Origin: VAZQ01 sp963702695 | GTDB taxonomy: Bacteria; Pseudomonadota; Alphaproteobacteria; Rhizobiales; Xanthobacteraceae | Assembly: GCA_963702695.1 (NCBI GenBank) | Contig: CAVPDS010000007.1 | Span: forward strand, 496,001-560,000 | Direction of reading: 5' to 3' | DNA length: 64,000 bases | Part shown: piece after piece, positions 43,388 to 52,502 of the stretch | Layout of the letters: every line of letters starts with the position of its first letter | How positions within the stretch are numbered: position 1 is the stretch's first letter | Program-made: the position numbers and the translations under genes | The notes under the pieces: generated by a model | Seen by the model: the letters and a program-made list of their open reading frames with translations, nothing else | Database searches by the model: none | What the model was told of the DNA's origin: nothing

Positions 43388-44794
43388 ATGTCCAAGCCCC
43401 GCACCCTCTACGACAAGATCTGGGACGACCACCTGGTCGACGAACAGCCCGACGGAACCTGCCTGCTCTATATTGATCGCCATCTCGTGCATGAGGTGAC
43501 GAGCCCGCAGGCGTTCGAGGGCCTGCGCATGTCGGGCCGCAAGGTCCGCGCGCCGGAGAAGACGCTGCTGGTCGTCGATCACAACGTGCCGACCACCGAT
43601 CGCTCGAAGCCTAATCCCGACCCCGAGAGCGCCGAGCAGATCGCGACGCTCGCTCAGAACGCCAAGCATTTCGGCCTCGAATATTTCGACGAGTTCGATA
43701 AGCGCCAGGGCATCTGCCACATCATCGGCCCGGAACAGGGCTTCACGCTGCCCGGCGCCACGATCGTCTGCGGCGACAGCCACACCGCTACCCACGGCGC
43801 GTTCGGCGCGCTCGCCTACGGCATTGGCACCTCCGAGGTCGAGCACGTGCTGGCGACGCAGACCCTGATCCAGTCCAAGTCGAAGAACATGCGCGCGATC
43901 GTCGATGGCCAACTGCCGCCCGGCATCACCGCCAAGGATATCATCCTCGCCATCATCGGCGAGATCGGCACCGCCGGCGGCACCGGCTATGCGCTCGAAT
44001 ATGCCGGCGAAGCGATCCGCTCGCTCTCGATGGAAGGGCGCATGACGGTATGCAACATGTCGGTCGAGGGCGGCGCCAAGGCCGGCTTCATCGCACCGGA
44101 CGAAAAGGCCTACGCGTTCCTCAAGGGCCGTCCCAAGGCGCCCGCCGGCAAGGCCTGGGACGACGCGATGCGCTACTGGGAGACGCTCGCCTCCGACGAC
44201 GGCGCGCATTTCGACCGCGAGATCAGGCTCGATGCGGCGAAACTTCCGCCGCTCGTCACCTGGGGCACCAGCCCGGAGCAGGTGATCTCCGTCACCGGTC
44301 ATGTGCCGGTGCTCGACGACATCGCCGACGACAACAAGCGCCGTGCCGCGGCGACCTCGTTTGAATACATGGGCCTCAAGGGCGGCGAGAAGATCACCGA
44401 CATCAAGCTCGACCGCGTGTTCATCGGCTCCTGCACCAATGGGCGGATCGAAGACCTGCGCGAGGTCGCACGCGTCGCCAGCGGCAAGAAGGTCAGCGCG
44501 AATGTGTCGGCGATGATCGTTCCGGGCTCAGGGCTGGTGAAGGAGCAGGCCGAGGCCGAGGGGCTCGACAAGATCTTCGTCGCCGCTGGCTTCGAGTGGC
44601 GCGAGCCTGGCTGCTCGATGTGCCTCGCGATGAATCCCGACAAACTGATGCCGGGTGAACGCTGTGCGTCCACCTCGAACCGCAATTTCGAGGGCCGCCA
44701 GGGCTACAAGGGCCGCACCCACCTCGTTTCGCCGGCAATGGCCGCGGCCGCGGCGATTGCCGGGCATTTCGTGGATGTGCGGGAGTGGCGCTGA
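43388..44794 (+). CDS. leuC: 3-isopropylmalate dehydratase large subunit
   Basis: 468 residues, full length, aconitase superfamily. 4Fe-4S ligands are in FIGSCTNGR (about 347) and CSMCLAMNPD (about 408-411); substrate residues in VCGDSHTATHGAFGALA. It isomerises 2- to 3-isopropylmalate in leucine synthesis with LeuD, which is encoded 1.5 kb away. ATG 43388 is conserved (SKPRTLYDKIWDDH). Confidence 0.97.
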   Translation: MSKPRTLYDKIWDDHLVDEQPDGTCLLYIDRHLVHEVTSPQAFEGLRMSGRKVRAPEKTLLVVDHNVPTTDRSKPNPDPESAEQIATLAQNAKHFGLEYFDEFDKRQGICHIIGPEQGFTLPGATIVCGDSHTATHGAFGALAYGIGTSEVEHVLATQTLIQSKSKNMRAIVDGQLPPGITAKDIILAIIGEIGTAGGTGYALEYAGEAIRSLSMEGRMTVCNMSVEGGAKAGFIAPDEKAYAFLKGRPKAPAGKAWDDAMRYWETLASDDGAHFDREIRLDAAKLPPLVTWGTSPEQVISVTGHVPVLDDIADDNKRRAAATSFEYMGLKGGEKITDIKLDRVFIGSCTNGRIEDLREVARVASGKKVSANVSAMIVPGSGLVKEQAEAEGLDKIFVAAGFEWREPGCSMCLAMNPDKLMPGERCASTSNRNFEGRQGYKGRTHLVSPAMAAAAAIAGHFVDVREWR

Positions 44795-44863
44795 AATAAT
44801 CTGGCGAGCGCAGACGTGGAGGCCGTCATCCCGGAAGCCCCCGCAGGGCGTCAGGCAGTCGGT

Positions 44864-45211
44864 TCATCCCCGCTCCCACCAGCAGCGCGTGGTCGGCACG
44901 ATCACCGTTCCGCTCGGCCGGTATTCCTGCACGAGCTTCGCCTCGCATTGGCGCACCGCCCCGGGGCCGGGATATTCGATGTCGTAGGATGGCGGGTAGA
45001 GCGTCGAATTGGTGCGGTAGGGATAACGGGAGCGCGGCGTCACCGTGATCCTGGTGCGGGCGCGGGTGGGCCGCGGGCGCGCTTGCGCGTAGGCCGTTGC
45101 GGCGCGGGCGGCTTTGGCCGCGGGGCTGGCCGGCGGCGGCCGCGTGCCGGCGAAGCTTGCCGTGCCAATGCCCGCCACCAGGATGAGTGCCACCGTCGCG
45201 ATCTTGATCAT
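44864..45211 (-). CDS. Small secreted protein with an RARTRITV motif
   Basis: 115 residues from ATG 45211 (GAGG upstream); ATG 45223 is possible too. Signal peptide MIKIATVALILVAGIGTASF, then Ala/Pro/Arg-rich sequence, the motif RPTRARTRITVTPRSRYPY and a Tyr/Pro-rich stretch ending with CEAKLVQEYRPSGTVIVPTT and a C-terminal CWWERG. It shares RARTRITV(x)(x)RS with the secreted protein at 52122. No known domain. Confidence 0.68.
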   Translation of the reverse strand: MIKIATVALILVAGIGTASFAGTRPPPASPAAKAARAATAYAQARPRPTRARTRITVTPRSRYPYRTNSTLYPPSYDIEYPGPGAVRQCEAKLVQEYRPSGTVIVPTTRCWWERG

Positions 45212-45312
45212 GTCGAGCCTCATGCCAACATCCCGCCGCTAGCTTGCTGATTGGCGCGCAGCCGTCAACGGCCGCACTTGGCCGCCACGCCGCCGTCCCC
45301 TAAAACCGTGGC

Positions 45313-45741
45313 ATGGCCGATCTGCCCGTTGCCGACCCGCTCATGTGGCGCAGCGCCAAGGCGCCTTCGCTCGAGGAACTCGAAGTGCTTGCGACCGAGG
45401 CGTTCGGCCGCCTGCCGCCGAAATTCCGTTCGCTCTGCGAGGGCGTGATCATCCGGGTCGAGGATTTCCCGACCGACGAGGTGCTGGACGACCTCAGTGC
45501 CGAGAGCGAGTTCGACTTGCTCGGCCTGTTCCAGGGCGTCGGCCTGCCCTTCCGCTCCGAAAGCGCGCCGACGCAGATGCCGAACATGATCTGGCTCTAT
45601 CGCCGCCCGATCCTCGACTACTGGAGCGAGCACGACGAGACGCTCGGCGCCATCATCACTCACGTCCTGGTGCACGAGATCGGCCACCATTTCGGCCTCT
45701 CTGACGACGACATGGAGGCGATCGAGGCCGACGTGGAATAG
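45313..45741 (+). CDS. Minimal zinc metallopeptidase (zincin-like, DUF1025/MetP type)
   Basis: 142 residues. Zinc motif THVLVHEIGHHFGLSDDDME (HExxH plus a downstream acidic residue) near the C-terminus; the upstream segment PPKFRSLCEGVIIRVEDFP is usual for the possible-zinc-metallopeptidase family. Cytoplasmic, no signal peptide. Substrate unknown. Confidence 0.88.
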   Translation: MADLPVADPLMWRSAKAPSLEELEVLATEAFGRLPPKFRSLCEGVIIRVEDFPTDEVLDDLSAESEFDLLGLFQGVGLPFRSESAPTQMPNMIWLYRRPILDYWSEHDETLGAIITHVLVHEIGHHFGLSDDDMEAIEADVE

Positions 45742-45758
45742 CGTGCCAGGGAGGAAGC

Positions 45759-46232
45759 ATGTCGCTGTCGGATTGGCTGTGGGTCGCGGTTGCCGCTTAT
45801 GCGCTGCATATCCTGGAGGAATATCAGCTCGATTGGCGCAACTGGGCGCGCGCGGTGATCAAGCTGCCGGTCGAGTGGCCGGATTTCTACGTCGTCAATG
45901 CGCTGGTGATCGTCTTCGGCATCGTCTGCGCGCAGCTTGCCGCCACGGCGCCGGTGCTGGCGCTGGTGTTTCCTGCGCTGATGCTGATCAACGGGACGTT
46001 CTTTCACATCCTGCCGTTCATCACCACCAGTGGGCGGTTCTCTCCCGGGCTGGTGACGGCCGTGATGCTGTTCTGGCCGATCGGAGTCGCCTGCTATTGG
46101 GCCGCCGCGCTTGAGGGCCGGTTGACTGTGGCAACGGTCGTGATCTCGCTGGTGATCGGCGCGATCCTGATGGCCTGTCCGGTCGTGCTGCTGAAGATCA
46201 AGCACCTGCCATATCTCCGACAGGACCGCTGA
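45759..46232 (+). CDS. HXXEE-domain membrane protein
   Basis: 157 residues, four or five TM helices. The name-giving HILEEYQLDW lies near the N-terminus and a second conserved His in NGTFFHILPFITT. Bacterial HXXEE proteins are integral membrane proteins of unknown function. 17 bp after the metallopeptidase gene, same strand. Confidence 0.83.
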   Translation: MSLSDWLWVAVAAYALHILEEYQLDWRNWARAVIKLPVEWPDFYVVNALVIVFGIVCAQLAATAPVLALVFPALMLINGTFFHILPFITTSGRFSPGLVTAVMLFWPIGVACYWAAALEGRLTVATVVISLVIGAILMACPVVLLKIKHLPYLRQDR

Positions 46233-46324
46233 GATCATCGACGTCGCCAGACTTGACCGGTGCGCGGCAAGCGGTCATGAGAGCGGCCAATCACGCTCCG
46301 AACTCAAGTACCCGAGGAGTTCCA

Positions 46325-46930
46325 ATGGATAAGTTCACCACGCTCGAAGGTGTCGCGGCGCCGCTGCAGATGATCAACGTCGACACCGACATGATCATCC
46401 CCAAGCAGTACCTGAAGACCATCAAGCGCACCGGGCTCGGCAAGGGCCTGTTCTCGGAGAAGCGGTACCGCGACGACGGCAGCGAGAACCCGGACTTCGT
46501 GCTCAACAAGCCGGCCTATCGCAACGCCAAGGTACTCGTCGCCGGCGACAATTTCGGCTGCGGCTCCTCGCGCGAGCATGCGCCCTGGGCACTGCTCGAT
46601 TTCGGCATCCGCTGCGTGATCTCGACGTCGTTCGGCGATATTTTCTACAACAACTGCTTCAAGAACGGCATCCTGCCGGTGAAGGTCTCGCCCGAGGATC
46701 TGGAGAAGCTGTTCGACGACGCCGAGCGCGGCGCCAATGCGACGCTGACCGTCGACCTCGAGAAACAGGAAATCCGCGGTCCCGACGGCGGCGTGGTCAA
46801 GTTCGAGATTGACGCTCACCGCAAGCATTGCCTGCTCAATGGCCTCGACGACATCGGCCTCACGATGGTGAAGGCCGACAAGATCAAGGATTTCGAGGCG
46901 AAGGCCGGGGCCGCGCGGCCGTGGATGTGA
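46325..46930 (+). CDS. leuD: 3-isopropylmalate dehydratase small subunit
   Basis: 201 residues from ATG 46325 (GAGGAG upstream). Swivel-domain sequence: INVDTDMIIPKQYLKTIKRT, LVAGDNFGCGSSREHAPWAL and NNCFKNGILPVKV. Partner of LeuC in leucine synthesis. The pair is separated by three unrelated genes, as often in Hyphomicrobiales. Confidence 0.97.
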   Translation: MDKFTTLEGVAAPLQMINVDTDMIIPKQYLKTIKRTGLGKGLFSEKRYRDDGSENPDFVLNKPAYRNAKVLVAGDNFGCGSSREHAPWALLDFGIRCVISTSFGDIFYNNCFKNGILPVKVSPEDLEKLFDDAERGANATLTVDLEKQEIRGPDGGVVKFEIDAHRKHCLLNGLDDIGLTMVKADKIKDFEAKAGAARPWM

Positions 46931-46933
46931 GGC

Positions 46934-46969
46934 GGTAGCCCGGATGTCGCTTCGCTCCATCCGGGCCAT
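46934..46969. repeat. REP unit after leuD
   Basis: GTAGCCCGGATGTCGCTTCG followed by CTCCATCCGGGCCATG. Stem CCCGGATG/CATCCGGG with an internal GCTTCGCT loop. It lies between the convergent leuD and ABM genes and may serve as a terminator for both. Confidence 0.6.
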
Positions 46970-46980
46970 GATCGCTGACC

Positions 46981-47301
46981 CTACGCTGCCTCGATGTGGA
47001 CCACGTCGTAGAGGCAGGGGTTGATCTCCTTGGCCAGTTCACCGAAGCGCGGCCACTTCTTGCGGAACTCGGGCGAGTGATGCGCCGCCATCAGTTTGTC
47101 GCGATCGCTCCACTGGATATAGTTGACCACGTGGCTGCCGTCCTCGCTGCGGTGCAGGTTCACCGATACGAAGCCGGGCTGCTTCGCCATGAACTGCGCG
47201 CGCTCGATCATCAGGTCGAGCACTTCTTCCTGATTGTCGGGCGGCAGCTTGACGGTCGTGATCTGGGTAACGATGCCTTTGTCTTCGCAGATTTCGGGCA
47301 T
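46981..47301 (-). CDS. Antibiotic-biosynthesis-monooxygenase (ABM) domain protein
   Basis: 106 residues from ATG 47301 (GGAGGAT upstream). Ferredoxin-like ABM fold: VTQITTVKLPPDNQEEVLDL, GFVSVNLHRSEDGSHVVNYI and WSDRDKLMAAHHSPEFRKKW. Such small dimeric proteins include quinol monooxygenases, haem-degrading enzymes and others, so the reaction is open. 62 bp downstream of the CoA-ester lyase gene on the same strand. Confidence 0.82.
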   Translation of the reverse strand: MPEICEDKGIVTQITTVKLPPDNQEEVLDLMIERAQFMAKQPGFVSVNLHRSEDGSHVVNYIQWSDRDKLMAAHHSPEFRKKWPRFGELAKEINPCLYDVVHIEAA

Positions 47302-47363
47302 GGAACTATCCTCCGGGCTGACATTCAGCTCGACAACGCCCGGCACGAGGATCGGTTGCAGCA

Positions 47364-48248
47364 TCAGCCGGCGCGCGCCTTCGCGATCGCTTCCGCGACC
47401 GCCACGGTGCGGCGCGCCATGTCGGCATGCATGCGCTCGACCATGCGGCCGTCGAGCGCGATCACGCCTTTGCCTTCGTTATCAGGAAGGTGGAAGGCGC
47501 CGATGACTCTTTTCGCCTCGGCAACTTCGTCTTGGGTCGGCGAAAACGCCTCGTTGCAGGTGGCGGCCTGGCTCGGATGGATGATGCTCTTGCCGTCGAA
47601 TCCCATTTCGCGCGCGTCGGCACATTCGCGCGCGAAACCCTCGGCGTCGGTGAGATCGTTAAAGACGCCGTCGATGATATCGAGGCCGAACGCGCGCGCC
47701 GCCGCCAGGCAGGTCATTAGCCACGGCCGCATCGGCCCCCGCCCCGGCACCATCCGCGCGCGAGTCTCCTTGGCGAGGTCGTTGGTGCCCATCACGAAGA
47801 CGGCGAGGCGGGTCTCCACGTCCCGCGCCGCCACGGCGATCTCGCCCGCATTGAGCACGGCGAGCGGCGTCTCCATCATCGCCCAGACCCGGATCTTGTG
47901 GTCGGCGCTGAGGTCGACGAGCCGCTCGGCGACGTCCTCCAGGTGTCGCGCATGCGCGACCTTCGGCACCAGCACGGCGTCAGGCTTCACCTTGGCGATA
48001 GCGTTGAGATCGTCGAGCCACCATTCGGTGTCGAGGGCGTTCATGCGCACAACCACTTCGCGCGACCCGAAGCCGCCAGTGGCCAGCGCATCCACGACTT
48101 GTTGGCGCGCCGCCTGCTTGCCTTCGGGCGCCACCGAATCTTCCAGGTCGAGCACCACCACGTCGACCGGAAGTCCGCGCGCCTTCTCGATCGCCCGGGC
48201 ATTCGAGCCCGGCATGAACAGTACGCTGCGGCGCGGACGGATGATCAT
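47364..48248 (-). CDS. HpcH/HpaI aldolase / citrate-lyase-beta-like CoA ester lyase
   Basis: 294 residues from ATG 48248 (MIIRPRRSVLFMPGSNARAI). CitE/malyl-CoA-lyase type barrel: VVVLDLEDSVAPEGKQAAR, VVVRMNALDTEWWLDDL, METPLAVLNAGEIA, GTNDLAKETRA and DGKSIIHPSQ. It would cleave a (hydroxy)acyl-CoA such as malyl- or citramalyl-CoA with Mg2+. Exact substrate not determinable by eye. Confidence 0.88.
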   Translation of the reverse strand: MIIRPRRSVLFMPGSNARAIEKARGLPVDVVVLDLEDSVAPEGKQAARQQVVDALATGGFGSREVVVRMNALDTEWWLDDLNAIAKVKPDAVLVPKVAHARHLEDVAERLVDLSADHKIRVWAMMETPLAVLNAGEIAVAARDVETRLAVFVMGTNDLAKETRARMVPGRGPMRPWLMTCLAAARAFGLDIIDGVFNDLTDAEGFARECADAREMGFDGKSIIHPSQAATCNEAFSPTQDEVAEAKRVIGAFHLPDNEGKGVIALDGRMVERMHADMARRTVAVAEAIAKARAG

Positions 48249-48337
48249 GGCGACGCCCCTTTTTGCAGCGGGCAATCTACTGTCCGCACCGGACCCGTGC
48301 TAGGGGATCACGCCCGGATTGAGTTGGAAACGCACGA

Positions 48338-48964
48338 ATGAGCCTCCCGCAACACCTCCATGATGGCTATCGATCGTTCCGCGCGGCGCGGCTTCCGGCC
48401 GAACAGAGCCGCTATCGCGATCTCGCGGAACGTGGGCAGTCGCCGGAAGTGATGGTCATCGGCTGCTGCGACTCGCGGGTGGCGCCGGAAGTGATCTTCG
48501 ACGCCGGGCCGGGCGAGTTGTTCGTCGTGCGCAACGTTGCCAACCTGGTGCCGCCCTATGCACCCGACGGCGCCCATCACGGCGTCTCAGCCGCCCTCGA
48601 ATACGCGGTGCAGGTGCTGCGCGTGCGGCATATCGTTGTGCTCGGTCACGCCGGCTGCGGTGGCATCAAGGCATTCGTGAGCGATGCGCCGCCGGGAGAT
48701 TTCATCGGCCAGTGGATGTCGATGGCTGCCCCTGCCGCAACCGCCATCCGGCCGCGCGAGGAAGCGCCGGGCGACTATCTCACCCGGCTCGAGCAGTCGT
48801 CGATCGTCAAGTCGCTCGACAACTTGATGACGTTTCCGTTCGTGCGGAGCGCATGCGAGCGCCATGGGCTTGCGTTGCACGGTGCTTACTTCGGCGTCGC
48901 CGCGGGCGAACTGTTCGCGCTTGATCCGGCGACCGGACAATTTTCAGCCGTCACGCCCGCGTGA
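48338..48964 (+). CDS. Beta-class carbonic anhydrase
   Basis: 208 residues. Zinc ligands Cys44 or 45 with Asp-Arg dyad in IGCCDSRVAPE, then His and Cys in LGHAGCGGIKA (about 103-106). Interconverts CO2 and bicarbonate. ATG 48338; weak ribosome-binding site. The 208-residue length is usual for cytoplasmic beta enzymes. Confidence 0.94.
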   Translation: MSLPQHLHDGYRSFRAARLPAEQSRYRDLAERGQSPEVMVIGCCDSRVAPEVIFDAGPGELFVVRNVANLVPPYAPDGAHHGVSAALEYAVQVLRVRHIVVLGHAGCGGIKAFVSDAPPGDFIGQWMSMAAPAATAIRPREEAPGDYLTRLEQSSIVKSLDNLMTFPFVRSACERHGLALHGAYFGVAAGELFALDPATGQFSAVTPA

Positions 48965-48986
48965 CGCAGGCGGACAGCCGGCGCGC

Positions 48987-50021
48987 TTACGCCGCCTTCC
49001 GCTTCGCCTGGATCAGCTTGCGATTGATCAGGCACTCCGCGATCTGGATCGCGTTGAGCGCCGCACCCTTGCGCAGGTTGTCGGAGACGCACCAGAGCAC
49101 GAGGCCGTTGTCGACGGTCGGATCTTCGCGGATGCGGCTGATATAGGTCGCATCCTCGCCGACGCATTCATAGGGCGTGACGTAGCCGCCGGGTTCGCGC
49201 TTGTCGATGACGAGCACGCCCGGCGCGCGTCGCAGGATGTCGCGCGCCTCGTCGGCGCTGATTGGCTGCTCGAACTCGATGTTGACGGCTTCGGAATGGC
49301 CGATGAACACCGGCACCCGCACGCAGGTGGCGACGACCTTGATCTTGGGGTCGAGGATCTTCTTGGTCTCGACCACCATCTTCCATTCTTCCTTGGTGAA
49401 GCCGTCCTCCATGAACACGTCGATGTGCGGAATGATATTGAATGCGATCCGCTTCGGGAACTTCTTGACCTCCAGCTCACCGACCGTGAACACCGACTTG
49501 GTCTGCGAGAACAGTTCGTCCATCGCCTCCTTGCCGGCGCCGGAGACGGACTGATAGGTCGCGATCACGACGCGCTTGATCGTCGCCTGGTCGTGCAGCG
49601 GCTTGAGCGCGACCACGAGCTGGGCGGTCGAGCAGTTCGGATTGGCGATGATGCCCCGCTTGCGAAAGCCGACGACGGCGTCGGCGTTCACCTCCGGCAC
49701 GATCAGCGGCACGTCGGAGTCGTAGCGCCAGGCGGCGGAGTTATCGATCACGACTGCGCCGGCGGCGGCGATCTTCGGCGACCATTCCTTCGACACCGCG
49801 GAGCCCGCCGACATCAGGCAGATGTCGGCGTCGGAGAAATCGTAGTGGTCGAGCGCCTTGATCTTCAGGATCTTGTCACCGAACGACACTTCGGTGCCCT
49901 GGCTGCGGGGCGAAGCAAGCGCTACCACCTCGTCGGCGGGAAACGACCGTTCGGCGAGAATCCCCAGCATTTCCCGCCCGACATTGCCGGTGGCGCCGAC
50001 TACCGCGACCTTGTAACCCAT
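48987..50021 (-). CDS. asd: Aspartate-semialdehyde dehydrogenase
   Basis: 344 residues from ATG 50021 (MGYKVAVVGATGNVGREMLG); an adjacent ATG at 50024 is possible. NADP-binding loop GATGNVG, active-site Cys in ANPNCSTAQLVVAL (about 127), His in VRVPVFIGHSEAVN. It makes aspartate semialdehyde for lysine, methionine, threonine and diaminopimelate synthesis. Confidence 0.97.
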   Translation of the reverse strand: MGYKVAVVGATGNVGREMLGILAERSFPADEVVALASPRSQGTEVSFGDKILKIKALDHYDFSDADICLMSAGSAVSKEWSPKIAAAGAVVIDNSAAWRYDSDVPLIVPEVNADAVVGFRKRGIIANPNCSTAQLVVALKPLHDQATIKRVVIATYQSVSGAGKEAMDELFSQTKSVFTVGELEVKKFPKRIAFNIIPHIDVFMEDGFTKEEWKMVVETKKILDPKIKVVATCVRVPVFIGHSEAVNIEFEQPISADEARDILRRAPGVLVIDKREPGGYVTPYECVGEDATYISRIREDPTVDNGLVLWCVSDNLRKGAALNAIQIAECLINRKLIQAKRKAA

Positions 50022-50127
50022 CATTAACTCTCCGCAGAATTTTTGCCCGTCGCGCCTTGGCACGAAAACCGGAGGGAAGCGCTTCTAGGCGAGAACGTCG
50101 GCGAATACAACGGTTTCGGGGGTCGCG

Positions 50128-50383
50128 ATGGGGTTGCGAGCGTTTCGCGACGAACTGTTGGCGACGATCCTGCGCCTGTCCACGTATGTAGGCATGATCA
50201 CGCTGATCGGCATCAGCGTCGCAAAGACGTTCAGCAGCGCGCCGAGCTCAAAACGCAAATTTTGTGGGCCCGAAGCCGGCGGCCCGCGGCACCAGCCTCA
50301 AGCGCGCCGATTGGATCAGCGCGCCCAAGGGTCCCAAGCTGCGGGCGGCCGCGTCGCCGGTCGATAGTTCTCAGCTGCCGTAA
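50128..50383 (+). CDS. Small membrane protein, frameshifted as sequenced
   Basis: As read, the frame from ATG 50128 has a hydrophobic segment (LRLSTYVGMITLIGISVAKT) then turns into unlikely sequence. Removing one T from TTTT (50260-50263) gives a continuous 84-residue product with KFVGPKPAARGTSLKRADWI, SAPKGPKLRAA and DSSQLP, whose codons keep the GC-rich third position of the genome. No family recognised. The 3' end overlaps the convergent cytochrome gene by 13 bp. Confidence 0.5.
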
Positions 50384-50652
50384 TTCTTCGCCAGATACTC
50401 CGCGATCTCCTTGGCCGTGGCTGCATCGATCGGAGCGCCGTAGGCGTTGATCATCTTGGTGACCTCCGCGCTCCATAAGGCGGCGTTCGGATAGGGCGAG
50501 TTCATCTGGATGTAATCAAGGCTGTGGCAGCCGGAGCAGTTGGCCTCAACCTTGTCGAGCCCCGGCCCCGGCTTGAGCGTGACGGGTTTCTCCTGTGCGG
50601 CGGCCGGCAGCGCGAGTGCTGCGGCGGCAAGCCCGATGATGATCGTGCGCAT
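50371..50652 (-). CDS. Monohaem cytochrome c subunit of sulfite dehydrogenase (SorB-like)
   Basis: 93 residues. Signal peptide MRTIIIGLAAAALALPAAAQ, one haem site CSGCH in EANCSGCHSLDYIQM and Met ligands further on (VTKMINAYG). The length and the position, 10 bp after the SorA-like gene, match SorB, which takes electrons from the molybdenum subunit to the respiratory chain. Confidence 0.87.
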   Translation of the reverse strand: MRTIIIGLAAAALALPAAAQEKPVTLKPGPGLDKVEANCSGCHSLDYIQMNSPYPNAALWSAEVTKMINAYGAPIDAATAKEIAEYLAKNYGS

Positions 50653-50662
50653 GGTCTCTTCC

Positions 50663-51895
50663 TCAGCTCGCGTTGAGCGTGATGCTGTGCATTACATTGT
50701 GATGGTAGCCGGCAGGATTCTGGATCAGCTCGGCGGTCTGCGTCTGCCCGATCTTGTTGGCGGCGCGGGCGAGAATCGTCTGCTTGCCGGCATTCGGCGT
50801 GAAGCCAAAACTCCAGGCACGGAAGGCGAAACGGCCGAGGTCCGCGCCCAGGGTCGCGTCCACCCAGGTCTTGCCGCCGTCGCGTGAAATCTCGACCATG
50901 CTGATCCCGTAGCCGGCGTCCCAGGCGAGGCCGCCGACCATGACCGGCTGCCCGGTGTGTACGCTCGCACCGTCCGCATGGCTCGTAATCAGCGAGTTGA
51001 TCACCATTTCGGTGATCGGCGTGTTCGCCGCGTTCTCCTGCGTGGCGAAGTGGGCGACGATCGGAAACTTCCGGACCGGAATGCGATAGGCGGCCGCCAT
51101 CCAGAATCCACCTTGTGGCTTCGTCAGCGCTGAGATCGACGTGACGTGCTTCATCCAATAGGTCGCGGTCCAGCCGGGCACGATAACGCGCGCGGGGAAG
51201 CCGTTGAAATGCGGCAGCGGCTGACCATTCATCTCATAGGCGACGATGGTGGTATCCTCGATCGCCTTCCAGGTCGGAATGCTTTTGATGAAATCGGCCG
51301 TCCGGTCGCTCACCGGCCCGTCGGCGCCGTTGAACGCGATCTCGATCGCCTCCTGCTTCAGCCCGGCTTTGTCGAGGATGTCCTTGAGGCGGACGCCCTT
51401 CCAGCGCGCGCAGCCCATCGCGCCGTAGCCCCATTCGACGCCCGGCACGTGCGGCTGGAACAGGCCGCGCCGGTTGCCGGAGCATTGGCAGACCGCTGTG
51501 ACTTCGGTCGCGGGCATACCGCGGAGATCATCCAGCGTAAGGGAAGCCTGTCCGTTGGCGCCGTCGCCGCCGACGGCAAGTTTCCAGGTCTTCGCATCGA
51601 CCTCGGGAATGTTGGCGAGGTGGTAGCGCACGAAGAACGCGTCGTTCGGCGTGACGGCGGTGCGGAAATGCTCGATCGGCGTTTCGTAATTCGGCGGGCG
51701 GTAGCTGAGCCTGATCAGCGGTTTCTTGCCCGGCAGTGCCTCGAGAGTCGCGTATTCGCGAACGCCCGCGGGCAGCGTCGCCGGCAGATCGGCGATGGCG
51801 GCTTGTGCCGTGGACCATCCCGGCCAGCCAGAGCCGGCGAGCGCCGCGCCGGCGCCAGCGGCCTCGATCAGACGGCGACGCGTGATTGTCATCAT
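50663..51895 (-). CDS. Molybdopterin sulfite dehydrogenase catalytic subunit (SorA-like)
   Basis: 410 residues. Tat signal ITRRRLIEAAGAGAALAGSG. Sulfite-oxidase fold with the Mo-ligating Cys in VTAVCQCSGNRRGLF, GYGAMGCARWKGVRL, FPARVIVPGWTATYWMKHV, then a C-terminal immunoglobulin-like dimer domain (GGKTWVDATLG). It oxidises sulfite in the periplasm. ATG 51895 with AGGAGGT. With the SorB-like gene it makes a two-gene operon. The TauE/SafE exporter at 62308 could relate to sulfite handling, though it is distant. Confidence 0.93.
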   Translation of the reverse strand: MMTITRRRLIEAAGAGAALAGSGWPGWSTAQAAIADLPATLPAGVREYATLEALPGKKPLIRLSYRPPNYETPIEHFRTAVTPNDAFFVRYHLANIPEVDAKTWKLAVGGDGANGQASLTLDDLRGMPATEVTAVCQCSGNRRGLFQPHVPGVEWGYGAMGCARWKGVRLKDILDKAGLKQEAIEIAFNGADGPVSDRTADFIKSIPTWKAIEDTTIVAYEMNGQPLPHFNGFPARVIVPGWTATYWMKHVTSISALTKPQGGFWMAAAYRIPVRKFPIVAHFATQENAANTPITEMVINSLITSHADGASVHTGQPVMVGGLAWDAGYGISMVEISRDGGKTWVDATLGADLGRFAFRAWSFGFTPNAGKQTILARAANKIGQTQTAELIQNPAGYHHNVMHSITLNAS

Positions 51896-52121
51896 GGATT
51901 TACCTCCTTGGGGAACAGTTGTTCTGTTTTGTCGCCTCTATGAAGAATAATTTATCAGAATGCTTCGTGTTTATGAAGCGTTTATATGCCGCTATATGCC
52001 GCTGGCCGGCGGACTGTGTTCGCCGAGACGCGGAACGGGAAGATTGCGCAGGGTTTTGATCCTGCGGGTGGAGTGCGCGCCGAATTCGGTTACAATGCCG
52101 GTTAACGGAGTGAGGACCATC

Positions 52122-52478
52122 ATGCGCCTGACGACGCTTTGCACATTGTCTTTCGCCGCCCTGATCGCCGCGATGGCGGCGGTGCCGACGCCCGCGGATG
52201 CCGCGTCGAAGAAGCGGGTGGTGACGCGCTCGACCACAGTCGTCGCGACGAACCGGGCGCGCACGCGCATCACGGTGCAGCGGCGCTCCTTCCTCGATCC
52301 AGGCACGATGGTGCTACCGGGCACGGATCATTCGACCGACTACGTCAATCCGCCCGGCTGGTCGCCAATGAGCGTGATCGAAAACACGGCATTCTATCAT
52401 CGATCGCCGTTGCCGGGTCCCTTCGAGTTGCCGTCGCGCGCCAATCCTTGGATATGGAATTCCTGTCCGGGCTGCTGA
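52122..52478 (+). CDS. Small secreted protein with an RARTRITV motif
   Basis: 118 residues from ATG 52122 (TGAGGACCATC upstream). Signal peptide MRLTTLCTLSFAALIAAMAA ... PADA, then KKRVVTRSTTVV, NRARTRITVQRRSFLDPGTM and a Pro/Asn-rich tail with C-terminal CPGC. Shares the RARTRITV motif and Arg-rich lead with the protein at 44864. Function unknown. Confidence 0.68.
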   Translation: MRLTTLCTLSFAALIAAMAAVPTPADAASKKRVVTRSTTVVATNRARTRITVQRRSFLDPGTMVLPGTDHSTDYVNPPGWSPMSVIENTAFYHRSPLPGPFELPSRANPWIWNSCPGC

Positions 52479-52502
52479 TCTGAGCGATCGAGGGTTTGTC
52501 GT

